Assembly: GCF_011305995.1 (NCBI RefSeq)
Contig: NZ_CP049910.1
Span: 1,178,001 to 1,242,000 of the forward strand
Source: Diaphorobacter sp. HDW4A
GTDB lineage: Bacteria > Pseudomonadota > Gammaproteobacteria > Burkholderiales > Burkholderiaceae_C
Direction: 5' to 3'
Length of the DNA: 64,000 nt
Of the stretch, positions 26,801 to 35,552 are shown one piece after another (the first letter of the stretch is position 1; each line of letters begins with the position of its first letter). The notes under the pieces were generated by a model. That model saw nothing but the letters and a program-made list of their open reading frames with translations, was not told the DNA's origin and ran no database searches. Made by a program: the position numbers and the translations under genes.

Positions 26801-27175
26801 ATGTCAACAAAATCTACAGACATTTCTGCCCGTGCCACTGGCGGTGGAAAGGCCTTGATCGCGGGTGGCCTGTCCGCGCTCCTTGCGTCCGCCTGCTGCC
26901 TTGGCCCTCTGGTGCTGATCATGCTGGGCATCTCTGGAGCATGGATCAGCACGTTGACGCTGCTGGAGCCGTACCAACCACTGTTCATTGGTGCAGCCAC
27001 TATCGCCTTGATCTTTGCGGCGCGCCGGATATGGCGCCCGGTTGTGGCCTGTGAAGCGGGACAGGTATGTCAGCGGCCGATGGTCAGCCTCTCCTACAAG
27101 GTGCTGTTTGCCCTGGTGACCCTGTTGCTGGTGGCCGCGCTGGTGTTCCCCCTGTTCGCCCACTGGTTCTACTGA
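26801..27175 (+). CDS. merT: Mercuric ion transporter MerT
   Basis: 124 residues with three membrane segments; the paired cysteines of the first segment ([14 protein letters not shown]) and the cytoplasmic-side pair ([12 protein letters not shown]) are present. It takes Hg(II) from MerP across the inner membrane. It starts the mer operon after the MerR-controlled promoter. Confidence 0.94.
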   Translation: MSTKSTDISARATGGGKALIAGGLSALLASACCLGPLVLIMLGISGAWISTLTLLEPYQPLFIGAATIALIFAARRIWRPVVACEAGQVCQRPMVSLSYKVLFALVTLLLVAALVFPLFAHWFY

Positions 27176-27189
27176 TGAAAGGCTCCGAC

Positions 27190-27474
27190 ATGAAGCGGTT
27201 GATCATGACCACTGCAGCACTCTTGCTGCTGACGCCCGGCTGGGCTGCCCAACAAAGCGTCACTCTGTCGGTGCCCGGCATGAGTTGTGCCACTTGCCCC
27301 ATCACGGTGAAGAAGGCACTGACCCAGATCGACGGAGTCATTGGCGTCAAATCCAACCTGGCCAAACGAGAGACCACGGTGGTCTTTGATGACACCAAGG
27401 TCAAGGTGGACGTGCTGACCAAGGCCACCACGGAAGCTGGATTCCCGTCATCTGTTGCCCCGGCAAAGCCGTAA
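27190..27474 (+). CDS. merP: Periplasmic mercury-binding protein MerP
   Basis: 94 residues: signal peptide (MKRLIMTTAALLLLTPGWAA) and a heavy-metal-associated domain with GMSCATCPITVKKAL (MxCxxC). It hands Hg(II) to MerT. It begins 14 bases after the merT stop. No MerA reductase follows, so uptake without reduction would make cells hypersensitive unless merA lies elsewhere. Confidence 0.94.
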   Translation: MKRLIMTTAALLLLTPGWAAQQSVTLSVPGMSCATCPITVKKALTQIDGVIGVKSNLAKRETTVVFDDTKVKVDVLTKATTEAGFPSSVAPAKP

Positions 27475-27698
27475 TGGATTTGATCTTGGACTCTGTTCTG
27501 ACGTGCCCTGAGTGTGGGCATGCCAAGAACGAAACAATGCCGACGGACGCGTGCCAATGGTTCTACGAGTGCGAAAGTTGCCACACGGTCTTGCGCCCAA
27601 AACCGGGCCATTGTTGTGTGTTCTGCTCGTTCGGTTCGGTGCCGTGCCCTCCAATCCAGGCCGGTGGCGACGAAGCTTGCTGCGGCTCCAAAACGTAG
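27474..27698 (+). CDS. GDCCVxECC-type small cysteine protein of mer loci
   Basis: 74 residues, overlapping the merP stop by one base. Cysteine pairs CPECGH, CESC and the CCVFCSFGSVPCPPIQ segment, ending EACCGS, match the small proteins found in mer operons and named after the GDCCVxECC motif (here GHCCVFCS). Probably a cytoplasmic metal-binding protein; function not established. It is the last recognisable mer gene before a junction. Confidence 0.8.
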   Translation: MDLILDSVLTCPECGHAKNETMPTDACQWFYECESCHTVLRPKPGHCCVFCSFGSVPCPPIQAGGDEACCGSKT

Positions 27699-27756
27699 GG
27701 GTCACTCCACCTCTGCGACTTCCAGCGGTAGATCAGGGTGGGGTGCCCGGACGCTT

Positions 27757-28590
27757 ACGAAAAAACTCTCCCTCGTTGTGGCTTGCTCCACCATTGCTCT
27801 TTCTGCTTGCAGCAAAAGCCCCGTTGGCATCGTCAAGGACAGCTATATCGACAGTGCGCGCACCACGACAGTCGCCAACGGCCTGGGCAAGCGGCCACTG
27901 TGCAAAAGTACCCATTGGGATAGTTTCAAGGACGACAAAGGTCGCACGGTGGTGCAGTACAAATGCACCATCATCGATGGCAATGACTTCCTTAAGGACA
28001 GGAGAGAAGACTATCTGGAGCGTGCAACCAAAGATGCAGAAACTGCAGTAACCAGTGCAGTGCGATCACGTGACAGCATCGCAAAAAGTATCGAAGAAGA
28101 TTATCCCGATTCCCGTAGAAATCTCGAGCGTCTGCAACGAGGGATCGAGAGGATCCAAGCGCTTCCAAAGCAAGGATCGACGGAGAAAGACCAAATCAAT
28201 TCTCGTGTGTTCCAGATACAGGAGCTTGAACGAGTTTTGGGCGAGAGGCGACGCGATGCCCAGCGTGAGCTGAGTTCATCAGAGGGAGCAATCGTGACTG
28301 CTCAAAAGAGGAACAACCCTGAGACTCTCAAGAAAGAGGCGTTCGCACGCCACCCTGTATACAAGGACGCAGCGGAGATTTTTCAATGGATAGTGAATAG
28401 CGAAGGGCGGGCAGTTCTTAACTATGGCGAGATTCAGGCGGTGGATGTCAATGGGCAGCAACAAACGCTGATGAAGTACAACCAGCCGGGGTCGATGATC
28501 AATCTGGCGGCACAGGCGCCGGAGAGCAAGATCTTGGACTACATGCGCGGGATCGGTCTGGCTTCTTTTACCGGGACATTGGGAAGATAA
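27757..28590 (+). pseudogene. Lipoprotein gene lacking its start codon
   Basis: About 277 codons in an open frame. The beginning TKKLSLVVACSTIALSACSK is a lipoprotein signal with a lipobox (LSAC), but the codon before it is CTT and there is no start codon or ribosome site in place; the preceding DNA is mer-derived. The body has a long coiled coil (RREDYLERATKDAETAVTSA to RDAQRELSSSEG) and a C-terminal domain (HPVYKDAAEIFQWIVNSEGR). No family is recognised. The mer junction at about 27,755 seems to have removed the ATG. Confidence 0.65.
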
Positions 28591-28993
28591 TTTGCCTCCC
28601 GCATATGCAGGGTGGTTGACTGCTTCTACGATCGTTGTGGCAAGGAGTAGGTTGCGCTGCGAAGTTGGATATAGGCTGAACTGAGTCATTCGCAGTCGGC
28701 GGCTTGAGTGGCCGCGACGGCCGTTACCGGACATTGGCGCGGTGACGGCGTGTAGCAACGTAGCGTGTCCGAAGCCGGGCAATAGGGCGCTAACACCCAA
28801 CGACAAGCACTTAAAAAAACTGGTCGAACTCGCGATGCCGACTTGAATTCTCGAAAAGTAGCTTTCCGATCTATGGGTGTATGGTATTTACACCCTGCAG
28901 CGGCATTTCAACCAAAGAGGTTACTAGCCTGCCACTACAGGACCCGGGGCGCTTTAGTAGATCGGTCAGAACTCTGGCAATGGCCATGAATGC
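28591..28993. other. Intergenic, no gene recognised
   Basis: About 400 bp downstream of both the lipoprotein gene and the RT gene, which converge. It contains GC-rich tracts (GCCGCGACGGCCG; GGACATTGGCGCGGTGACGG) like those of other spacers in the window and an ACCCTGCAGCGGC segment near 28,892. If the RT uses a downstream non-coding RNA, this is where it would be, but I see no clear structure. Confidence 0.35.
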
Positions 28994-30715
28994 TCAGTAC
29001 GTATCAATGGGCGTCGTCGCGTCGAAGGCGAGCTCCTCACCGCGATCTAGCGCTGTCTGAAGAATCGCGGGGTGGCGGGGATGATTGGAAATCCCATGAA
29101 GACAGGCCACCTCCTGGATGAAGGGATCACCTGACTGCATCAACTGGTGCCCGCGCTCGTTCCACAAGGCGAAACGATTGAGTTCATCGTCGGCCGGGCC
29201 AGCGACACTGATGCCATTTGCTCGCAAAATGGCCAAACCCTGACGTTCGGCAGGACCCCAGGATTGGACTTGGCAAGTGATTTCGCCGGGAATAAGTTTC
29301 AATGGCTGAGCGGCCGATTGGGCTGCATTGCCGCCCATTTTTAGAAGGCGCGTTATGTCTCGTGTGCCGACTGCATGGAGTATTTCTGCAAGCATGACGA
29401 GCTCTGGGTATTGCCTCAGTCGCTCTGCAATCAAAGGCAAATCTTCAGCTTTGGCAAGGTAGAGGAGTCGGCCTGCGAAATAACGAATTTTAGAGATGAC
29501 TCTCTTGCGCGCGTAAACATCTAAATTTTGGCCGGCCTCAAGGAAATGAAGCAAACGTTCGGTAAATTCCGTACGCAGAATCCGCGCAGAGAGTAAAAGC
29601 GCACTTGGCGTAGTCTGCCGGAATATCTTGCTTAGCAGCCACGGATAACGCCGTAGTTGGCCAAAGAAGCGATCTTGATACCTCGCATCACTGACTTCAA
29701 CGCTGTAATCTGGCAACGGAATCCGGAAGCCCTCTTCAGAAAATTTGGTTGCAAGATTGGCACGAGAGGGAGCCTGTGAAATAAGGAATTGCTTAAGGTC
29801 GCGGACGAAGAACATCCAACCTTGTGAGTCGTTGCCGCTGAAATCAGCCTCTCCTATCAGCCAATCCCGCGCAGCAAGTTCGAAGTCCTTTCCGGCTCCG
29901 GCGTCATGCAAGTCAAGTCCTAACTCGCTCAACATTCCTGCCAATTGCGCGCGGCCTGCGGCAACACCTACTGTTGACCCCACCAGCACCACGTCATCCA
30001 CGTAGCGGAAGTAACGATTTGGGAAGGCTGCGGACATGGTTTCATCAACATCACGCAACACAAGGTTGGCAATCAGATGACTAAACATAGGGCCGGTCAG
30101 TAGCCCCTTGCCATGAGCAGCGTTCTGGCATACCAGTGCGTGGTTGGCTAAAAGCTTTGTGCCTAAATCACGAAATAGGGAGGCTATCTGAGCTACATCG
30201 CACGCCTTCAACCAGGCGCTGATTGCCAGCTCGCCGGAGATGTTTGGGTAAAAGCGTTTAATGTCGGTGTAGCGTACGATCTGACCAACGTCGGCTTTAC
30301 ATACCGCCGCGATTTGTTGTTGCCGCTCTTGTAGGCCCGTGAAGTAAGGCTTGTAAAGACCTTGAGTGTCTTCACCTTCTGCCAGACGATAGCTGAAGAC
30401 GAAGTCGGGGGCGCGAAATGCTGCGTGCCGGCTGCATTCAGCGAGCAATGCAGCTTCCGCGAACGACTCATTGGGTCCGGGCAGAAAGATGTCACGGTAG
30501 CCTACTTGGCCGTCGACGCGAATATCCTTGAAGTGCAGGGACTGGAAATAGGCGCTGCTGCTTCGATTTATCACGAGATGTGGAGACACCTCCTCAGCCC
30601 AGCGATCCCTGCGTGCACACTGATTGGCGAAGTAATAGCGCAGTCCAAGGTAGGCCATGATGTCGCGAGTGCGATACTGATTGGCTGCACGCAGTGCGAG
30701 TAACTGCGGCCTCAT
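28994..30715 (-). CDS. Reverse transcriptase, probable defence-associated (DRT/UG-like)
   Basis: 573 residues. RT motifs are in order: RYTDIKRFYPNIS (motif A, D151), GKGLLTGPMFSHLIANLVL (B, ~202-220) and RYFRYVDDVVLVG (C, YVDD 238-241), so the catalytic aspartates are intact. An N-terminal ~110 residues and a long C-terminal helical region (residues ~300-573) lack known domains; there is no group II maturase X/HNH part, no retron signature that I can see, and no Cas1 fusion. This outline fits the unknown-group/Abi-like RTs used in antiphage defence. It overlaps the upstream methyltransferase-like gene by four bases, so the two are translated together. Which DRT class it belongs to cannot be decided by eye. 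Confidence 0.85.
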   Translation of the reverse strand: MRPQLLALRAANQYRTRDIMAYLGLRYYFANQCARRDRWAEEVSPHLVINRSSSAYFQSLHFKDIRVDGQVGYRDIFLPGPNESFAEAALLAECSRHAAFRAPDFVFSYRLAEGEDTQGLYKPYFTGLQERQQQIAAVCKADVGQIVRYTDIKRFYPNISGELAISAWLKACDVAQIASLFRDLGTKLLANHALVCQNAAHGKGLLTGPMFSHLIANLVLRDVDETMSAAFPNRYFRYVDDVVLVGSTVGVAAGRAQLAGMLSELGLDLHDAGAGKDFELAARDWLIGEADFSGNDSQGWMFFVRDLKQFLISQAPSRANLATKFSEEGFRIPLPDYSVEVSDARYQDRFFGQLRRYPWLLSKIFRQTTPSALLLSARILRTEFTERLLHFLEAGQNLDVYARKRVISKIRYFAGRLLYLAKAEDLPLIAERLRQYPELVMLAEILHAVGTRDITRLLKMGGNAAQSAAQPLKLIPGEITCQVQSWGPAERQGLAILRANGISVAGPADDELNRFALWNERGHQLMQSGDPFIQEVACLHGISNHPRHPAILQTALDRGEELAFDATTPIDTY

Positions 30716-31680
30716 GCCTTAGCTCCACTCAAAGGTAAATCGAAGCGCTGAATTACTAGATGAACGTTGAATTGATGGTCCTTCAATGGGTGTTGAACGC
30801 CAGCAACACTTTTCCCAAGGTTCTCAACCACGAGAGTCTCTTGCTCTTCCTTCGTCTGATGTGCTGAAAACAGTTTTTTAAACCAACCGAGAGCTCGGGC
30901 GAAGAAGCCGCCTTGCCCAATTACCTTGTTCGTTTGCGGCTCGATCCAGAGCACAAAACTATTGTGGGCTCGGCCGTGTACTAACAGGCTTTCAAATTGC
31001 GGTAGAGCCTCTTTCCATTTCCCCTTTCCCTGGAGAAAACCGGAAAAATTGGCCAGCACCATGAGGCGGGCTGAACATTCTTGGCCAAGCACGGTCAGGC
31101 GGTTAGTCAGGTCTGCGGTAGAAAATTTATCCAACGCATCCCAGGGCAGGAACTCGGCAGAGACCCATATCGCCTGATCGACCAATGTCTCCCTGATGTG
31201 ATCTATGGCTAGACTGGCATAGCCTCGAGCGGAATCGGACAACTCACCGCCAATAACCTTGACGTACAGTGGGTTGCGTGGGATGCGGTCTTGGCGCCGT
31301 AACTCAGCAATGCTCGTCAGCAGCGTCAGAACAGCTGCGCCAGAGCCACAAGGCAGATCAGCCACTAGGACGGTCCCACCCGAAAAAACCTTCGCAAACG
31401 CGTCTGCCACCCCAGAAAGTTCATCTCGAGGGTCAAGTAAGCTAAGTTGGACCCGTGCCGACGAACCACTGAAACGCCATGCCAAATGCTCGTCCGTTGC
31501 TTCCTTGCTCAATCCACCGGTTATTCCCTCAGGCACCGGCTGTAGCGCCTTTGCTTCTAGTCCAGCATGTTGAAGCAAGTGCTTCCAGGCAGTGAGAAGT
31601 GTCGGTGCAAGATGCAGGCATGTTGTTTCAGCATGCCAAAGTGTTTCTGGGATATCTGCGGGTTTAATTAGTCGGGACAT
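30712..31680 (-). CDS. SAM-methyltransferase-like partner of the RT
   Basis: 322 residues. A Rossmann-type SAM-binding motif, TVLVADLPCGSGAAVLTL (~103-120), is followed by an acidic strand end (KVIGGELSDSARGYA, E146) and WVSAEFLPWDALDKF, which resembles motif II/III and the post-II acidic loop. There is no obvious DPPY/NPPF, so target (RNA, protein, DNA) is open and the fold could also be catalytically idle. It overlaps the RT start (ATGA) and begins three bases after the end of a truncated upstream frame. I infer an operon; the function is unknown. Confidence 0.7.
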   Translation of the reverse strand: MSRLIKPADIPETLWHAETTCLHLAPTLLTAWKHLLQHAGLEAKALQPVPEGITGGLSKEATDEHLAWRFSGSSARVQLSLLDPRDELSGVADAFAKVFSGGTVLVADLPCGSGAAVLTLLTSIAELRRQDRIPRNPLYVKVIGGELSDSARGYASLAIDHIRETLVDQAIWVSAEFLPWDALDKFSTADLTNRLTVLGQECSARLMVLANFSGFLQGKGKWKEALPQFESLLVHGRAHNSFVLWIEPQTNKVIGQGGFFARALGWFKKLFSAHQTKEEQETLVVENLGKSVAGVQHPLKDHQFNVHLVIQRFDLPLSGAKA

Positions 31681-31683
31681 TAA

Positions 31684-31872
31684 TCAACCACGTTGACAAG
31701 CAGTTCTTAGGACATAGAAGCTTATTTGTTTTGCACAACCGTCAGGCAAGCTCCCAGGATGGATACCAATTATGTAACAAATATGCCTGCAGCTTGGAGG
31801 ATCATAAGCTTTGACCGCTTCTGCACCGTAAGCAATACTGCAGCCTTCGGGGGCCAAGGTCTGCAACCGCTG
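31684..31872 (-). pseudogene. C-terminal remnant of a third operon gene
   Basis: An open frame of ~60 codons enters from the IS1182 end and stops at 31684, three bases before the methyltransferase-like ATG. It reads LQRLQTLAPEGCSIAYGAEA and then SCRHICYIIGIHPGSLPDGC. The tight spacing suggests it is the end of an upstream gene of the same operon that was cut by the IS. No family is recognised, and its coding nature is inferred. Confidence 0.4.
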
Positions 31873-33316
31873 GAGGCCGTGTGATAACTCGCTGGGAGCC
31901 CACACGAGTCACACGCAGGTTGCAGATTTGTCGATTTCTGCGACTTGACGCCGTTTGGAAGAATCCACGGCGATGTTGGAGCCCTTTTGGGGCTTTAGAT
32001 CGGGGCTGCGGCGACCGCAAAGGGCGCCTATGCGCCCAACAACTGCATTGCTTTCTTGCTTCCCTCGAAGCCCAAGATGCTGAGGATGCGTTTGAAGTTG
32101 TACGCCAGCACGTTCAGGCTCATCTCGGTTGCCACGTTCTGGATGCCTCGGGTCAGGAAGTGCGTCCAGCCCATCCAATGTTTGAGTGTGCCGAACACAT
32201 GTTCAACGGTGCTCTTGCGCACCGTCATCGGGTTGGGCATCAGGTCCAGCCGTTGCTGGGCCTTGTCCATGATTCCCTCGTGCTCCCATCGCCGGATGCG
32301 TCGGTAATTGCTCGTAGTGCATTGCGCCCTCATGGCACAGCCAGGGCAGGCACTTGACCAATAAATGCTGATCTGCAGTCCAGCCTCTTCGCGACTGAAG
32401 CGGCGGATCGCACTCTGGCCCGCAGGGCATTGGTACTCGTCGTCGCGAGCGATGTAGATGAAATCTGTCTTGTGGAACCGGCCCTCGGCCCGCGCATTGG
32501 ATGTCATGGGTTTGGGCACAAGCGCTGCAATCCCGCTGTCGTCTGTCCGCACGTTGTAGCCCACCATGGCCGTGCCTTTGGCGCTGTGGGTGGTCATGGC
32601 TCGTGCGTCAGGATCAGTCTGGGAGATCTGCCGATCAGGCACCGTCTCCAGTTGCGCCTTGACGACTTGAAGGTCTTGCAGGCGCTGGCGCATCTTTTGA
32701 ATCTTGTCTTGCAGGCGCCCGGTCTTTGCCTGCATCTCCACTGGTTGGGTTCGATCTTGCCTGGCGTGAAGTTGCGCTCGCGGTTGTTGACGGCCTTGAA
32801 CTTGCTGCCGTCGATGGCCACGACGGCGTCGGTGAACAGCTTCAACTCGCGGCACAGCATCACGATCCAACGGCAGACATTGCGAATGCCTTTGCCGTTG
32901 TCGCGCCAGAAGTCCGCGATGGTCTTGAAGTCAGGGGCGAGCCGGCCGGTCAGCCACATCAACTCCACATTGCGCTGGCATTCGCGCTCCAGCCTGCGGC
33001 TTGACTGGATTCGGTTGAGGTAGCCGTAGAGGTAGAGCTTCAGCAGCACTGAGGGGTGATACGAAGGCCGGCCGGTTGCAGCTGGCTTTGCGCCATCGAA
33101 ATCCAAACCGACCAAGTCCAAGTCATTGATGAAGACGTCCACGATCCGAACGGTGTTGTCTTCTACAATGAAGTCATCCAGGCACTCCGGCAGCAACGTG
33201 ACCTGCTGCCTGTCCTGACCCCCGATGTATCTCGACATATTGACCCCCGTGTTCAATATGTCTATGAACTCTACCGAATTCGACTTCGGTCAGAGAGAGG
33301 GTTTTCACACAGCCTC
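31873..33316 (-). mobile_element. IS1182-family insertion element
   Basis: 1444 bp between 16-bp inverted repeats with 14 matches: GAGGCCGTGTGATAAC at 31873 and the mirror of GAGGCTGTGTGAAAAC ending at 33316. It holds one degenerate transposase gene on the minus strand. The same terminal sequence occurs on the MITE-like element at 21,171. Confidence 0.75.
32028..33238 (-). pseudogene. IS1182-family transposase, frameshifted and internally deleted
   Basis: The N-terminal part (MSRYIGGQDRQQVTLLPECL, the conserved IS1182 start, then PSVLLKLYLYGYLN, DFKTIADFRx-type DFWRDNGKG and VVAIDGSKFKAVN) runs to NFTPGKIEPNQ, then loses frame near 32,740. The C-terminal part resumes as VEMQAKTGRLQDKIQKM and continues through CPAGQ, CTTSNYRRI and VEHVFGTLKHWMG. 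About 25 residues between the halves are missing compared with the family, so it is a dead copy. Confidence 0.8.
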
Positions 33317-33353
33317 GCTGCAAAACTGAAGTTGGTGTTCGAGGACCTGCTTC

Positions 33354-33519
33354 AGGCTGAGAGCCGTCATCCAACTTTGACAGCTCAATGACTGCGGACG
33401 CCGATAACGGACGCTCATCGGAGATCCTGCAGAACTCCTGAGCGCACGAAGGAACTTTGCCCCAGCCCGCCACCGAGGCTCGCTTTGGTCGGCTGCGAAC
33501 TGGATCTGCTGACCCATAG
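33354..33519. repeat. 166-bp intergenic repeat, copy A
   Basis: About 75% identical, without gaps over most of its length, to 34387-34552. Shared blocks include CGCTCATCGGAGATCC and ATTGGTCGGCTG/TTGGTCGGCTG and both end GACCCATAG. No reading frame is conserved. It follows directly after the IS1182 right end. Confidence 0.7.
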
Positions 33520-33559
33520 CCGTCATTGACGGCATGACAGTGCAGTCACGGTAGAAAGC

Positions 33560-34243
33560 CTAACTTTTGACGATAGATATCGTCAGACCATCCCAACCCT
33601 TTTCACCGACGGTTTGCAATGCAGTGCTGTCCAGGCGCTCGTTCTTAGAAAGCATATCGATGAATGCTCGGACTCCTCGGACGTTGCCATCTTGGCTGTC
33701 CGAGCCCACGACTGCGCCGCCTCGAACCACGTTGTCTCCAACAATGACGGTTCCGGGACGTGCGAGCTTCAGCGCCCATTCCAGATAGTTTGGGTTGTTT
33801 GGTTTGTCCGCATCAATGAAGATGAGGTCGTAGGGCCCTTGAAGCTGAGGCAACACATCAGATGCGGCACCAGTACGAATGTCAACCTTGTCTCCGCACC
33901 CAGCGGATTCACAGTTCTTGGCCGCGACTTTGGCCCGTTCCGGGTCGACTTCAATGGTGGTGATAACTCCATTTGTTGGTAGGGCTCGTGCCATCCAGAT
34001 AGTGCTGTATCCACCTAACGTACCAATCTCTAACACGCGCTTGGCTTGGCTGAGACTAACGATGAGCGCCAAGAATTTTCCTTGCACGGCAGATACGTCA
34101 TGTGTCGGCATCCCGGCATCGGCGTTCGCAGCAAGTGCGGAGCGTAGCGCCTCATCTTCTGGAGCCAAGTTTTACGAAAAATAAGCATCTACAGCAGCCC
34201 ATTTCGGCACGTCAGAATTTTGATAGTCAGGTTGTCTCACCAT
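33560..34243 (-). pseudogene. Class I SAM-dependent O-methyltransferase with stop at codon 24
   Basis: The full frame starts at the ATG at 34243 after an AGAAG site (MVRQPDYQNSDVPKWAAVDAYFS), meets TAA at 34174-34172, and resumes as NLAPEDEALRSALAANADAG. The family normally reads YFSKLLAPEDEAL there, so a Lys codon (AAA) to TAA change is likely. The rest is complete: FLALIVSLSQAKRVLEIGTLGGYSTIWMA (SAM motif I), TTIEVDP, LIFIDADKPNN (metal-binding D) and GDNVVRGG. A TTG at 34168 could restart a 202-residue protein that lacks only the N-terminal helix. Confidence 0.75.
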
Positions 34244-34386
34244 TGGTAGGTCTTCTTGAAAGCTGTTGCAAGCCCTAATTTTGCAGCAACTGAATGACTG
34301 CATGTGGCCGGCAATGACCAGCAAGAAGTTGCCGCCGAGGCCAGAAGTGCATGATCATTCAGCATCTGTGCGTGCCTCCTCGCGAT

Positions 34387-34552
34387 AGGCTGAAAGCGGC
34401 CATCCAGCTTTAGGAGCTGAATGATTACGGATGCTGATAGCGGTCGCTCATCGGAGATCCCGCTGAATTCCAGAACACACGAAGGAGCGTTGACTCAGTC
34501 CGCCAGTGAAGCGCTCATTGGTCGGCTGTGAACTGGCGCTGCAGACCCATAG
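34387..34552. repeat. 166-bp intergenic repeat, copy B
   Basis: Partner of 33354-33519. It lies about 870 bp away in the same orientation, on the other side of the O-methyltransferase gene, so the two copies flank that gene as direct repeats. Confidence 0.7.
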
Positions 34553-35250
34553 TTGGCACTCTGCACCCGCTGGAAGCGATCCTTCGCGGGTTCGACGTTG
34601 TTCGGCGGTTCTCCCTGCGTGCTCACCGTCGGTCTGTCCTTGGGCATCGATAGAGGTCGCGTCCCAGACGGCCTGCCGTCGATATGCGCCGGACTGGACA
34701 AGGCATACCCAGAGGGTGGCCTGAGTAGTTACAGCAATAGGCTAGAACGGCGGCGTACTGCGCGCGAACATCCAGGCTCCAATTCAGGAGTCGGTTGTCC
34801 ACAAACACCGGAACGACGTGCTGCTCAGGAATCTCAAATACGCCTGCGAAATCACGTCGTGAAACGAACTCGTCGGCGAGGTCTTGCCCAACACGTATAA
34901 GCGAGTCGACGGTGGCGGCTATCTACGAGACGCCTTGAAATAGTGAGTTCCGTCAACGATGGTCGCTCGCAGCTCGCTTTGCCTGCGATGCGGCCAAAAC
35001 ATCTGCGGGAAGTGACGCGCCATTCCTTGCGAGATGACAGTCGGTGCCGCTTGTAGTGGCGCATGTCTGGGCACAACTGGGCCGACCCGCTCCTTGCAGG
35101 CCAAACCCAGTGTGGCCTTTCACCTATCCACGAGCTTCCTTGCCCTGACCGGAGTCTGACGCCTGTCTCACGGGCTTGCTGTGTTGCACAGATCGTGCGA
35201 AGCCGCCTTCCGTTGCCTGTCAAGCAGGTGCTGTGTGCAGGCGTGCAATA
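34553..35250. other. About 700 bp with no recognised gene
   Basis: High-GC sequence with several overlapping short frames on both strands, none with a family signature or a ribosome site. It may be decayed coding DNA. The base composition changes sharply at about 35,250, where the AT-rich porin promoter begins. Confidence 0.4.
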
Positions 35251-35254
35251 TTGA

Positions 35255-35280
35255 AATATCCCGTTATTTGCGACATAAAT
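35255..35280. promoter_or_regulatory. ATTTGCGA-type IclR box upstream of porin
   Basis: AATATCCCGTTATTTGCGAC shares ATTTGCGA and flanking A/T positions with the sites at 46,541, 46,601 and 48,154. It lies about 290 bp upstream of the porin start, beside AT-rich promoter-like DNA (TTGACCTTGCG at 35,289). Regulation by the IclR protein encoded at 46,669 is inferred. Confidence 0.45.
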
Positions 35281-35552
35281 GAAATTTTTCTTGACCTTGC
35301 GTTTTTGTGAAATTACTATTGTCTCAAATAATAGGATGTTAAAAAATCAACTATTGAAGTCGTGCCTGACGTTGTGGTGCAGCGGTAGATCCATACGCGT
35401 GCAAACCACGGGTGAGGGCGCGCAGGGTGCAGTTCGACGGCGGCCTTGGATCCATGCCATGCCAGATTGGCAGCAGGAGCTTCTATGTAAGCGATGAGCA
35501 AAAAGTTGAGATGTATTCGGCCAAATTTCAATAAAAGCAGGAGACAAATGTC

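Noticed and set aside
28594..28993. msr-msd type retron RNA next to the reverse transcriptase
   Set aside because: No long a1/a2 inverted repeat or typical stem-loop array was found downstream or upstream, and the RT lacks recognisable retron features.
35365..35450. tRNA-like string (GGTGCAGCGGTAGAT, CGTGCAAACCACG, AGTTCGA)
   Set aside because: Acceptor and T-stem pairing cannot be formed at the right distances; treated as chance resemblance in the porin upstream region.
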